A stretch of DNA of 64,000 nucleotides from Chryseobacterium sp. Bi04 (GCF_918698085.1 NZ_CAKKLP010000001.1:62001-126000), one strand, 5' to 3'. Shown: positions 8,992 to 16,657, numbered from the stretch's first letter. Made by a program: numbers and translations. Notes: a model not told the origin generated them from the sequence alone.

Positions 8992-9237
8992 ATGAACGAA
9001 TTATTAATTTTAGTAATTATCGTCGTAGGAGTTTTATTGTTTTTTAATAGAGAATGGATCAAAAAAAGGATCTTTCCCAATAAACATAGAAACTATACGA
9101 TAGATGATCAGTTTAATTCTGATAAGCGTGAAAGGGAAAAAGAAGTCGACAGGCTTTTGAGTAAGATGGGCAAAAACGGAATTAATGATCTTTCTGCAAA
9201 AGAAAGAAAAAGACTTGACGAATTGTCCAAAATGTAA
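8992..9237 (+). CDS. Small single-pass membrane protein of unknown function
   Basis: 81 residues. An N-terminal hydrophobic helix (residues 3-18, LLILVIIVVGVLLFF) is followed by a basic stop-transfer segment (REWIKKR) and a highly charged cytoplasmic tail (DKREREKEVDRLLSKMGKNGI, then LSAKERKRLDELS). The tail pattern, in which a short helix-turn-helix ends in LSxxERxxLDELS, is common in short flavobacterial proteins and at the end of some rhomboid-like proteins. Function unknown. It lies 16 bases before the next small gene. Confidence 0.75.
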   Translation: MNELLILVIIVVGVLLFFNREWIKKRIFPNKHRNYTIDDQFNSDKREREKEVDRLLSKMGKNGINDLSAKERKRLDELSKM

Positions 9238-9253
9238 CATTTAAATATAAGAA

Positions 9254-9448
9254 ATGGAATCTATCATCGTACACCCAAAAAATGCAATGGAGCTTAGTGC
9301 TCTGAAAGGCGTTTTGAAAGAAATGAACATTAAATTTGAAAAGGCTCATGTGAAAAGTTCATTTAATGGACAGAAAGTGATTAAGAAAGCGAGCGATAAT
9401 AAAAATGCAAAAACAGCTTCAAAACCGCCAAAACCTAAAGGACTGTAA
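9254..9448 (+). CDS. Small DUF2683-like protein
   Basis: 64 residues. The first half (MESIIVHPKNAMELSALKGVLKEMNIKFEK) has the beta-alpha pattern of short antitoxin-like proteins annotated DUF2683. The second half is a Lys-rich low-complexity tail (KKASDNKNAKTASKPPKPKG). The stop codon shares its last base with the lspA start (TAATG), so translation of the two is probably coupled. No toxin gene is adjacent, so an antitoxin role is not supported by context. Confidence 0.7.
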   Translation: MESIIVHPKNAMELSALKGVLKEMNIKFEKAHVKSSFNGQKVIKKASDNKNAKTASKPPKPKGL

Positions 9449-10086
9449 TGAAAAAGATAGTAGCTATCACATTTTTGGTATTGTTAATTGACCAGGCTTC
9501 TAAAATTTATATTAAAACCCATTTTAATCTGGACGACAGCGTGACTGTTCTTCCCGGATTTAAACTGACCTTTGTGGAAAATCCCGGGATGGCCTATGGG
9601 TTTCATTTTGGAGGGATCATCGGAAAATACTTTTTGGTTATCCTAAGACTTTTCCTAATTGGAGGAATGGTATATATGTTTAAAAAATGGCTGAAAGAAG
9701 GGGCCTCAAACTATCTTTTGATTCCTATGTCTATTATATTTGCCGGAGCTATCGGAAATATTATTGATGGTATGTTTTACGGAATGATCTTCGACAGCGG
9801 AACGATTTATGATCAAAGCATTGACCGATGGATAGGATATGGCGGCATTTCTAAGTTTGTTCCTTTTGGCCAGGGGTATTCTACCTTTATGAAAGGCTGT
9901 GTGGTTGATATGCTTCACTTCCCGCTGGTAGATTGGTATGTTCCTGAAAATATCCCTTTGATTGGCGGAAAACATATTGAATTCTTCAAGTATATTTTCA
10001 ATGTTGCCGATTCTGCTATTACTGTAGGAGCTGCGTTGCTGTTAATCTTCAGAAAGAAAGCTTTCCCGAATGGACTTGAGTTTTAA
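9448..10086 (+). CDS. lspA: Lipoprotein signal peptidase
   Basis: 212 residues, longer than E. coli LspA (164), as is usual in Bacteroidota. It cleaves prolipoprotein signal peptides at the lipobox in the inner membrane. Family motifs are LIDQASKIYIK near residue 12, VENPGMAYGF near 48, the first catalytic Asp in GNIIDGMFYG near 108, and the second in FNVADSAITVG near 190. Four membrane segments are visible. An insertion of about 40 residues (IFDSGTIYD...STFMKG) lies between the two catalytic motifs. Start is fixed by the overlap with the preceding stop. Several lipoprotein substrates occur in this window. Confidence 0.95.
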   Translation: MKKIVAITFLVLLIDQASKIYIKTHFNLDDSVTVLPGFKLTFVENPGMAYGFHFGGIIGKYFLVILRLFLIGGMVYMFKKWLKEGASNYLLIPMSIIFAGAIGNIIDGMFYGMIFDSGTIYDQSIDRWIGYGGISKFVPFGQGYSTFMKGCVVDMLHFPLVDWYVPENIPLIGGKHIEFFKYIFNVADSAITVGAALLLIFRKKAFPNGLEF

Positions 10087-10101
10087 AAAGATATATTTCG
10101 G

Positions 10102-10746
10102 ATGCAAAAAATAATCAAAAATATTTTTAAAATTTTCCTGCTTCTTTTTGTGGCAGGAATTATTTTTATTGCCTGGGCAAATTATAGTATAAAAAAAGAA
10201 AGTGAAGCATTTCTATTTTATAGCACAAAAGATGTTCCCCAGGCAAAAACAGCTTTGCTTTTGGGAACCGGCAAAACACTAAGCAATGGAATGCCAAACG
10301 CCTATTTCTACAATAGAATCAAAGCAGCCACAGATCTTTATAAAAGCGGAAAAATACAGTACATCATCGTAAGTGGAGACAACAGCACCAAAGATTATAA
10401 TGAACCGGAAGATATGCTGCTTACTTTAATGCAGCAAGGAATTCCACAGGATAAGATCATTATGGATCACGCCGGATTCAGAACTTTAGATTCTGTAGTA
10501 AGGGCAAAAGAGATCTTCGGACAGACAAAGCTGGTTATTATTTCCCAAAAATTTCATAATGAAAGAGCTGTTTTCCTGGCCAGAAAAAATGGAATGGAAG
10601 CATTTGGATACAACGCTGCAGATGTAAACAAATATGCAGGTTTAAAAACCAATATGCGGGAGTATCTTGCTAAAGCTAAAGTATATTGGGATTTGATTTT
10701 CGGAGTAGAACCGAAATTTGGAGGAGAGAAGATTATAATCCCGTAA
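10102..10746 (+). CDS. SanA/YdcF family (DUF218) protein
   Basis: 214 residues with an N-terminal membrane anchor (residues 7-30, IFKIFLLLFVAGIIFIAWANY), then a DUF218 domain: ALLLGTGKTLSNGMPNAYF, IQYIIVSGDNSTKDYNEPEDM, DHAGFRTLDSVVRAKEIF, and LVIISQKFHNERAVFLARKNG. The order and motifs match SanA of enterobacteria, which affects envelope barrier function and vancomycin exclusion at high temperature; the biochemical reaction is not settled. It starts 15 bases after lspA, so it is probably part of the same transcript. Confidence 0.88.
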   Translation: MQKIIKNIFKIFLLLFVAGIIFIAWANYSIKKESEAFLFYSTKDVPQAKTALLLGTGKTLSNGMPNAYFYNRIKAATDLYKSGKIQYIIVSGDNSTKDYNEPEDMLLTLMQQGIPQDKIIMDHAGFRTLDSVVRAKEIFGQTKLVIISQKFHNERAVFLARKNGMEAFGYNAADVNKYAGLKTNMREYLAKAKVYWDLIFGVEPKFGGEKIIIP

Positions 10747-10790
10747 AGGTTTTCAAATTTTTATAGGGCTAGAGATTATAGGCTAGATTT

Positions 10791-10860
10791 AAGTTTCGGC
10801 TAAAGCCAGATTTGGTAGGTTTATTATGAAAGCGGACTAAAGTCCGCTCCTATTGAATTT
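10791..10860 (+). repeat. Dispersed 71-nt element, good copy
   Basis: Opens AAGTTTCGGCTAAAGCCA and ends CTCCTATTGAATT, both identical or nearly so to the copy at 43490-43560. The second hairpin is GCGGACT-AA-AGTCCGC here and GGGCT-AA-AGCCC there, so both arms changed together while the centre and flanks stayed. It lies between the SanA-like gene and trpS. Confidence 0.8.
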
Positions 10861-10869
10861 TAATAATAA

Positions 10870-10911
10870 GTCTTGGTTCTTCGTTCTTGATTCTTGGTTC
10901 TTGATTCTTTT
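10870..10911 (+). repeat. Heptamer tandem tract
   Basis: Six consecutive seven-base units of the form TTCTTGR: GTCTTGG, TTCTTCG, TTCTTGA, TTCTTGG, TTCTTGA, TTCTTTT. It lies nine bases after the 71-nt element and about 35 bases before the trpS -7 box. Confidence 0.75.
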
Positions 10912-10944
10912 AATCTTTTTTACCCATTATCCCACCAAACCTTG

Positions 10945-10952
10945 TAAATTTG
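10945..10952 (+). promoter_or_regulatory. Probable trpS promoter -7 box
   Basis: TAAATTTG, a match to TAnnTTTG, 31 bases before the trpS ATG. No convincing -33 TTG at normal spacing. Confidence 0.5.
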
Positions 10953-10983
10953 CAATTCATTAATTTTAAAATATTGTAAACAA

Positions 10984-11952
10984 ATGTCAAGAATTCTTAC
11001 CGGCATTCAAGCCACCGGAACCCCCCATCTTGGAAACCTGCTTGGGGCAATTATTCCTGCTATTGAACTTTCTAAGCAGGAAGGAAATGAATCATTTTTA
11101 TTTATCGCGAATCTTCATACGCTTACCCAGATTAAAGATGCGCAGACGTTAAGACAAAATACCTACGAGATTGCTGCGGCTTGGCTTGCTTGTGGATTAG
11201 ATACTGAAAAAACATTCTTCTACAGACAAAGTGATATCGCTGAAACCTGTGAATTATCTTGGCATTTATCATGTTTTTTTCCTTATCAAAGATTAACACT
11301 GGCCCATTCATTTAAAGATAAGGCGGACCGCCTCCAGGATGTGAACGCAGGATTATTTACCTATCCTATTCTGATGGCTGCAGATATTTTATTATACGAT
11401 GCAGAGATTGTTCCTGTAGGGAAGGATCAGCTTCAGCATTTGGAGATTACCAGAGATGTAGCTTCAAGATTTAATAGCCAGATGGGTGAAGTTTTTGTTT
11501 TACCTCAATCTGAGCTTCAGGAAGACACAAAATATGTTCCCGGAACTGATGGCCGTAAAATGTCTAAATCTATGGGAAATATTATCAATGTTTTTCTCCC
11601 TGAAAAGGAACTTAAAAAACAGGTGATGAGTATTGAATCGGATTCTAAATCGTTGGAAGAACCTAAGGATCCTGAAACGGATAAAACATTCCAGATCTAT
11701 GAGCTTATTGCTACTCCTGAACAAACTGAGGAATTAAGAGCTAAGTACCTGGCCGGAAATTTCGGATACGGACATGCTAAAAAAGAATTGTTAGATTTAA
11801 TCTTAGTTCGTTTTGCCCAAGAAAGAGAAACATTCACTTATTATATGAATAACCTGGATGAACTGGAAGAAAAATTACAGCAGGGTGCAGAAAAAACAAG
11901 ACCTGTAGCACTGGAAACGATTAAAAGAGTAAGAACAAGCTTAGGATTTTAA
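10984..11952 (+). CDS. trpS: Tryptophanyl-tRNA synthetase
   Basis: 322 residues, the standard size. Class I synthetase that charges tRNA-Trp. The HIGH-equivalent is TGTPHLGNLLGAI at residues 12-24 and the KMSKS loop is GRKMSKSMGN near residue 191. The middle segment MAADILLYDAEIVPVGKDQLQHLE is diagnostic for TrpRS. It is monocistronic: its own -7 box lies upstream and a strong terminator follows. Confidence 0.97.
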   Translation: MSRILTGIQATGTPHLGNLLGAIIPAIELSKQEGNESFLFIANLHTLTQIKDAQTLRQNTYEIAAAWLACGLDTEKTFFYRQSDIAETCELSWHLSCFFPYQRLTLAHSFKDKADRLQDVNAGLFTYPILMAADILLYDAEIVPVGKDQLQHLEITRDVASRFNSQMGEVFVLPQSELQEDTKYVPGTDGRKMSKSMGNIINVFLPEKELKKQVMSIESDSKSLEEPKDPETDKTFQIYELIATPEQTEELRAKYLAGNFGYGHAKKELLDLILVRFAQERETFTYYMNNLDELEEKLQQGAEKTRPVALETIKRVRTSLGF

Positions 11953-11973
11953 TTCTGACTTTCAAACATAGGA

Positions 11974-12006
11974 AAGCCCTTCATTTTCGAAGGGCTTCTT
12001 TCTTTT
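11974..12006 (+). terminator. Terminator after trpS
   Basis: AAGCCCTTC-attttc-GAAGGGCTT, a perfect nine-base stem followed by CTTTCTTTT. It lies between convergent trpS and the histidine kinase gene. Confidence 0.9.
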
Positions 12007-12027
12007 ATCACGGTGAGTATTCTATCC

Positions 12028-13311
12028 TTAGGTACCATTCTTTACAAGTATAAAGTAATGCATTCTATCTTCAAACTTATAGGTAATTTCCCAACCGGGA
12101 TACTGTTTGATGATGGTTTTAATGATAGACAGCCCCAGCCCGGTAGAAGTATGATCGGAACTCTGTTTATAGAAACGGTCAAAAATCCTGGATGGATCTA
12201 ATCCCACGGTTGCTCCACTGTTTTGAAATGTAATCCTGTCATCCTCAATCATAATATTCAGTGTGCCTTCTTCATTATTATATTTAATGGCGTTCTTAAG
12301 AAGATTAGACAGTAGAATATCCGCAAGGTCGCGATTGAAATCAGCTTCAAAACTTCCTTTTTCTATGATATTGACATCTACTTTTTTAAACGCTATAAAA
12401 TCTTCATAATTTTGAACCAACTTACTGATCAAAGCATTAAAATCTACTCCTGATGTTTTGTTAAACTGGCTGTTCTCAATTTTGGAAAGCATCAATAAAG
12501 ATTTATTCAAGCCTACCATTCTTCGCAGGTCATTTTTTACCCCGGTAAGAAAATTCAGATTCTTTTCATCAAGATCATCATTCTGAATCAGAAGATCTAT
12601 CTTATTGATAACAATGGCAAGCGGGGTCTGAAGTTCATGGGAAGCATTTTCAATAAACTGCTTCTGCTGATAGAAAACAAGCTCATTGCGGTCAATCATT
12701 TCATTAATTTCAACATTCAGCTCTTCAAACTCTTTAATTATATATTCCTCATTCTGCGAATCAGCAGGAATCCCAAACTGGTATTTTTTAAGTTTATCTA
12801 AAATTAAATAGAATGGACGCATCGCTTTATTCAGCAGATATCCATTGACAGCCACTATACTTATGACCAAAACAATATAGAGGACAATTAAGGCTGTTGT
12901 GAGGTCATAGATCAACTCATCCTCTTCTACTGTAGAAGTTCTTATAACAAGCCTCTGGTTCATCTTATACTGATCGATAAAATCTGCTTCAAGTACACGA
13001 TAGGGTTGATCTTTATCGTCATACTCCATATAATACATCTTATTATAGAGCCGGCTTTTATTTTTATATTCTCCGGCAGTAATAGGATTAATTTTGAATT
13101 CATTAAATCCAAAATCATTATTCTTCAATAACTGAGGATTCAGGTATACTGCTTTAATAATCTGTATTTTTCTATCCCTAAGCCCATCATCCACATTATC
13201 ATGAACTTCATCCAGGATATAGGCATAAAATAACCCGGCCCAAACTGCAATAATCAGCAGAAGGATCATAATAAGGTATTTTATGGTATAATATTTTAAT
13301 GAAACTTGCAT
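12028..13311 (-). CDS. Two-component sensor histidine kinase
   Basis: 427 residues. Two membrane helices (residues about 12-32 and 135-160) enclose a 100-residue periplasmic sensor region. HAMP-like linker follows, then the phosphoacceptor box IENASHELQTPLAIV (His near residue 218), N box LLSNLLKNAIKYN, and G boxes FDRFYKQ and TGLGLSI. Its ATG overlaps the stop of the response-regulator gene by one base (ATGA), so they are co-translated partners. Signal unknown. PepSY-like secreted proteins lie upstream in the same direction, which suggests envelope sensing, though this is inference. Confidence 0.93.
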   Translation of the reverse strand: MQVSLKYYTIKYLIMILLLIIAVWAGLFYAYILDEVHDNVDDGLRDRKIQIIKAVYLNPQLLKNNDFGFNEFKINPITAGEYKNKSRLYNKMYYMEYDDKDQPYRVLEADFIDQYKMNQRLVIRTSTVEEDELIYDLTTALIVLYIVLVISIVAVNGYLLNKAMRPFYLILDKLKKYQFGIPADSQNEEYIIKEFEELNVEINEMIDRNELVFYQQKQFIENASHELQTPLAIVINKIDLLIQNDDLDEKNLNFLTGVKNDLRRMVGLNKSLLMLSKIENSQFNKTSGVDFNALISKLVQNYEDFIAFKKVDVNIIEKGSFEADFNRDLADILLSNLLKNAIKYNNEEGTLNIMIEDDRITFQNSGATVGLDPSRIFDRFYKQSSDHTSTGLGLSIIKTIIKQYPGWEITYKFEDRMHYFILVKNGT

Positions 13312-13982
13312 CAGATAAATTTATAGCCGATCCCATATACTGCCTGAAAATCAGCTTCAGCATTGACGGTTTTCAGTTTTTTACGAAGGTTTTTAATTTG
13401 CGAATAAATAAAATCAAGACTATCTGCCTGATCTATATAATCTCCCCAGATCGCTTCGGCTAATGTAGTTTTCTGTAAGGTTTTTTCCGGATGAATAACA
13501 AAATAATACAGGAGGTCATATTCTTTACGGTTCAGTACAAGTTCTTCCTTTCCTACCATAACCTTTCTGAGGTCGGGATCAATACTGATGTTCTTATAGG
13601 TAATACTATTTTCGCCATCCTGGTTATTTCTTCTGATCACAGATTTCACCCTCGCCATCAGCTCAGCCAGATGAAAAGGTTTGGCAAGATAATCATCTGC
13701 CCCTATCTCCAGACCTGTTACCTTATCATCTACAGAATCTTTAGCCGAAAGGATAATGACAGGATCTTTTTTATGCATTTTTTTAATTTCTCTCAGCAGA
13801 TCTATCCCACTTCCGTCCGGCAGCATAATATCCAGTAAAATACAGTCATATTCGTAGGAAATAACCTTTTCAAGGCCAGAACTGTAGGTATCTGCGTATT
13901 CTACAATAAAATGCTCTGCTTCCAGAAATTTCTGAACGGTATCTCTTAAAGCCGGTTCATCTTCTACTATTAAAATCTTCAT
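13311..13982 (-). CDS. OmpR-family response regulator
   Basis: 223 residues. The receiver domain has the acidic pair (IVEDE), the phosphoacceptor Asp in CILLDIMLPDGSG (about residue 51), the Thr/Ser position in VIILSAKDS, and the Lys in DDYLAKPF. The C-terminal winged helix (residues 125-223) has LVLNRKEYDLLYYFV and the recognition region SLDFIYSQIKNLRKKL, as in OmpR/PhoB regulators. It is a DNA-binding partner of the kinase encoded directly downstream. Its start lies 83 bases after the small PepSY-like gene. Confidence 0.94.
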   Translation of the reverse strand: MKILIVEDEPALRDTVQKFLEAEHFIVEYADTYSSGLEKVISYEYDCILLDIMLPDGSGIDLLREIKKMHKKDPVIILSAKDSVDDKVTGLEIGADDYLAKPFHLAELMARVKSVIRRNNQDGENSITYKNISIDPDLRKVMVGKEELVLNRKEYDLLYYFVIHPEKTLQKTTLAEAIWGDYIDQADSLDFIYSQIKNLRKKLKTVNAEADFQAVYGIGYKFI

Positions 13983-14065
13983 TCTGCTATGGTTTACGCT
14001 CTGCTGAACAGTTAAAACTTATATCAAATATATGAAATTATAAGGTGGGAAGCCGGAGAGAAACT

Positions 14066-14323
14066 TCATTCGGGGTTCCAAAAACTTTTTCTTCCAGCCT
14101 CCTGAATTCTTACCAACCAGCTCATTTTTATAAAACGCCCGTCTGCATCAAAAAAAAGGCAGATCCCGCTCATCAGGTGAATTTTATAGGCATCATATTT
14201 TTTTTCAATAGAACTCACCACACTGCACGGATGGTGCCTTGTTATAAAAGATACAATACTCTTCCTAATCTTGTTGGAAGAAACCTCTCTTCCGGTATTT
14301 CTTATGATATTCCAATTGATCAT
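14066..14323 (-). CDS. Short PepSY-like protein with a single repeat and no signal peptide
   Basis: 85 residues. The core IRKSIVSFITRHHPCSVV, IEKKYDAYKIHL, GICLFFDADGRFIKM matches the second repeat of the neighbouring PepSY-like protein (IRNYTTRNFPNTSIVKVEKK...YKAELSNGLELEFDKNGNFKRI). Full-length family members have a signal peptide and two such repeats; this one has neither signal nor first repeat. It starts 34 bases after the neighbour's stop. It could be a genuine one-repeat protein or the remnant of a duplicated copy. The conserved hydrophobic and Gly/Asp pattern argues that it was under selection at least until recently. Confidence 0.55.
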   Translation of the reverse strand: MINWNIIRNTGREVSSNKIRKSIVSFITRHHPCSVVSSIEKKYDAYKIHLMSGICLFFDADGRFIKMSWLVRIQEAGRKSFWNPE

Positions 14324-14357
14324 ATTTTTAAATTTTGGTGTTATTTATAATGGCAAA

Positions 14358-14807
14358 TTAGTCATCAATTCTTTTAAAATTCCCGTTTTTATCAAATTCC
14401 AGCTCCAGTCCGTTGGAAAGCTCCGCTTTATAAGACCATCTCTTTTTTTCTACCTTAACGATGGACGTATTCGGGAAATTACGGGTTGTATAGTTCCTGA
14501 TAGATAAAGGAATAAATCCGTAAGGCAGCTTCTGGTGCTTACCATCTACTTCTTTCCAGTTTCCATTACTGTCAAATTCCATTTTCATTCCATTGTTCAG
14601 GTATACCTTGTAATCATCCACTCCGTAGATCTCCCTGTCTTCAATGGCCGAACTTACAGGTATCCCTTTAAAATGGACAGCAAGAAAGGTTTTTGCCGCT
14701 TTAGGTAACTGGTTGGCCTGAATCGCTCTATCCTGTGCAGAAATGAAGCCTCCCGCCAACATGAAGATTAAAATAAATACTCCTGTGATTTTCTTTACAT
14801 TTTTCAT
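14358..14807 (-). CDS. Secreted PepSY-like (DUF2874) protein
   Basis: 149 residues from the ATG at 14807; the longer frame starts 11 codons earlier without a good signal. The signal peptide is MKNVKKITGVFILIFMLAGGFISAQ. Two tandem repeats follow, each with the pattern of a helix (LPKAAKTFLAVHFKGIPV; IRNYTTRNFPNTSIV), a strand, and a terminal Gly-x-x-x-x-FD-x-x-G-x-W/F motif (GMKMEFDSNGNWKEVD; GLELEFDKNGNFKRID). This is the PepSY-like fold related to beta-lactamase inhibitor proteins. Such periplasmic proteins often lie beside two-component genes in Bacteroidota. The ligand is unknown. Confidence 0.85.
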   Translation of the reverse strand: MKNVKKITGVFILIFMLAGGFISAQDRAIQANQLPKAAKTFLAVHFKGIPVSSAIEDREIYGVDDYKVYLNNGMKMEFDSNGNWKEVDGKHQKLPYGFIPLSIRNYTTRNFPNTSIVKVEKKRWSYKAELSNGLELEFDKNGNFKRIDD

Positions 14808-14900
14808 AACATTAAGTTTTTCGTTATTATTATGAAGCAAAGGTCCAAATCAATTTAGGAAAGAATTGGGAAAAATGGAATACAGAAAAAAAATGGAGAT

Positions 14901-14933
14901 AAAAAAACCATTAAGAAATGATTTCTTAATGGT
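14901..14933 (-). terminator. Terminator of the YjjG-like gene
   Basis: ACCATTAAGAAAT-G-ATTTCTTAATGGT, a 13-base perfect inverted repeat. Read on the minus strand it is followed by a run of T. Confidence 0.85.
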
Positions 14934-14972
14934 TTATATATGCTTGTTGTAGACTTTAGAGTCCGGTAATCT

Positions 14973-15662
14973 TTATAAATACTCTTTAATTTGCTGAAGG
15001 TGGGTAATAGCTTTTAATCCGGCTTCTTTCTTATCTTCTTTATAAACATCAAAGAAAATAGAATCCATTCCGAAATTTTTTGCTCCCATGGCATCAGCAA
15101 TCCAGTCATCACCAATCAGGATACTTTCCTCTTTTTTAGCTTCCGAAAGCCCCAGGGAGTATTCAAAAATCTTAGGATCAGGCTTTCTTACCCCTATAGA
15201 ATCTGCACTGGTAATCGTTTCAAAAAAAGGAGCGATCCCCGATAAAGTACATTTCCTCTCTGTTACATCCTGAAAACCATTAGAAATAATATGCAGCTTA
15301 TAATTCTTTGCCTTCAGATAGACGAGGATGTCTTCAGCTCCATCTACCAATTCATTATATCCAACAATATTATCCAGGAAATTTTCTTCAAAATAATTGG
15401 AAAGTTCTTTGTTTTCTACTCCAAAATATTTGAATGTATCATAGAAACGATGTTCTCTTAAATATTCTTTGCCTATAATTCCATCTCTGATTTTTTCCCA
15501 AAGGTCTTCATTAATATCATGGTAAACAGAGTGAAACTCCTCAAAGTCAATATTATACTTCGGGCTAATCTCCTGGTTATCAAAAAGATCTTTAATGGTA
15601 AGGTAGGCATTTCTGCGGTGATCCCAGAGCGTATTGTCCAGATCAAAAAAAACGTGCTGCAT
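14973..15662 (-). CDS. YjjG-family noncanonical pyrimidine nucleotidase (HAD superfamily)
   Basis: 229 residues from the ATG at 15662 (another ATG two codons earlier at 15668 is equally possible). HAD motif I is FDLDNTLWDH at the N-terminus, motif II is IISNGF, motif III the Lys in GVRKPDPKIFEYSL, and motif IV LIGDDWIADAMGAKNFGM. YjjG-type enzymes dephosphorylate nucleoside monophosphates, including mutagenic pyrimidine analogues. A -7 box TAACTTTG lies at 15682-15675, so the transcript would begin within a few bases of the start codon. Confidence 0.87.
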   Translation of the reverse strand: MQHVFFDLDNTLWDHRRNAYLTIKDLFDNQEISPKYNIDFEEFHSVYHDINEDLWEKIRDGIIGKEYLREHRFYDTFKYFGVENKELSNYFEENFLDNIVGYNELVDGAEDILVYLKAKNYKLHIISNGFQDVTERKCTLSGIAPFFETITSADSIGVRKPDPKIFEYSLGLSEAKKEESILIGDDWIADAMGAKNFGMDSIFFDVYKEDKKEAGLKAITHLQQIKEYL

Positions 15663-15674
15663 TCTCATACAGCA

Positions 15675-15682
15675 CAAAGTTA
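15675..15682 (-). promoter_or_regulatory. Probable -7 box of the YjjG-like gene
   Basis: TAACTTTG on the minus strand fits TAnnTTTG. With the usual 4-7 base distance, transcription would begin near 15668-15671, giving a leaderless or nearly leaderless mRNA. Confidence 0.45.
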
Positions 15683-15688
15683 GTGATT

Positions 15689-15823
15689 TTAATTTTTTAA
15701 GATCGTATAATTTTTACTCGTGCTTTTCACCACCTCAAGGCTTTTAGAAAAATTGAGTAAAAGATCAATGGTTTGCTTTTTAGGTTTCAAAGTTTTCACT
15801 TTTAAGGAATCATTTTTTTTCAT
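15689..15823 (-). CDS. 44-residue basic protein, too short for ordinary gene calling
   Basis: On the minus strand an ATG at 15823 opens 44 codons ending in TAA at 15689. The protein begins MKKNDSLKVKTLKPKKQT and continues with LLLNFSKSLEVVKS and a Lys/Thr/Ser-rich end (NYTILKN). It fills the gap between the ECF sigma gene (stop 15871) and the YjjG-like gene in the same direction. It is very basic with one amphipathic helical stretch and no membrane segment. I do not know its function. Its composition is unlike random translation of this AT-rich DNA, but conservation has not been tested here. Confidence 0.5.
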   Translation of the reverse strand: MKKNDSLKVKTLKPKKQTIDLLLNFSKSLEVVKSTSKNYTILKN

Positions 15824-15870
15824 AGGCGAAGTATGTTTTCCTTAAAACGTGAATTTTTACAAAATATTAT

Positions 15871-16461
15871 CTATCTGGTTAAGATTATATTATTTTCGTC
15901 CATGATTTTTCTCAGGTTAATCAATGCATATCTTACCCTTCCTAAGGTCGTATTAATGCTCATATCAGTATGATCTGCAATTTCTTTAAAGCTTAGTCCG
16001 TCAAAAAACCTCAGTTTGATCACTTCCTGTTGGTTGGGAGGAAGGAATTGCAGCATTCTCAACAAATCTTCCTGGATCTGATTGGTTACAAGCTGATCTT
16101 CAATATTTTCCGAGGGTTCACGTATTAAATCAAAAATAGAATATTCATCAGTTTCAAAAGTAGTTTCTGAAACTTTGATATTTTTTGCTTTAGATCTGAA
16201 ATGATCTATGATTAAGTTGTGAGAGATTCTTTTTGCCCAAAGAATAAATTTCCCTTCTTCGTTATAGCGTCCTTCTTTCAGCATGACAATAATTTTCATG
16301 AATGTATCCTGAAAAATATCGTTGGCTAAATCTTCATCATTAATTTTGTAAAAAATGAATGTAAACAGTTCTCTCTGATGGCGATGAATGAGAGCCGATA
16401 ACGCTTCCTCATCTCCTTTTTGGTACAATGAAATTAGTAAACTATCCGAATTTGATTTCAT
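15871..16461 (-). CDS. RNA polymerase sigma factor, ECF type
   Basis: 196 residues from the ATG at 16461; a start four codons upstream is less likely. Region 2 spans residues 20-90 (HRHQRELFTFIFYKI, NDIFQDTFMKIIVML, WAKRISHNLIIDHFR). Region 4 spans 130-190 (LPPNQQEVIKLRFFDGLSFKEIADH, then TLGRVRYALINLRKIM). No anti-sigma gene is adjacent, unlike the FecI/FecR pairs common in this phylum; the neighbours are the 44-codon gene and a secreted protein. The regulon is unknown. Confidence 0.92.
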   Translation of the reverse strand: MKSNSDSLLISLYQKGDEEALSALIHRHQRELFTFIFYKINDEDLANDIFQDTFMKIIVMLKEGRYNEEGKFILWAKRISHNLIIDHFRSKAKNIKVSETTFETDEYSIFDLIREPSENIEDQLVTNQIQEDLLRMLQFLPPNQQEVIKLRFFDGLSFKEIADHTDMSINTTLGRVRYALINLRKIMDENNIILTR

Positions 16462-16657
16462 AACTCTTCTCAATATAAATATTTGTAGACAAGGCTTCCT
16501 CCAGATATTTCATCTGGCTTTTGCTGTATATACAAAACAGTTTTTTAGAGTAGAGTCTCTTCAATAGGCGGTACAATTATATTATGATGTAAATATAATC
16601 ATTTTTTAATAACTGTTAACTTATTATTAATTTTTCACAAGAAAAATTTAAAAAAAG

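Noticed and set aside
8992-9448. Toxin-antitoxin pair formed by the two small genes upstream of lspA
   Set aside because: The first is a membrane-anchored charged protein and the second a DUF2683-like protein coupled to lspA; neither resembles a toxin.
14045-14507. Plus-strand ORFs antisense to the PepSY-like genes
   Set aside because: They are antisense to genes with clear homology and have no protein-like features.
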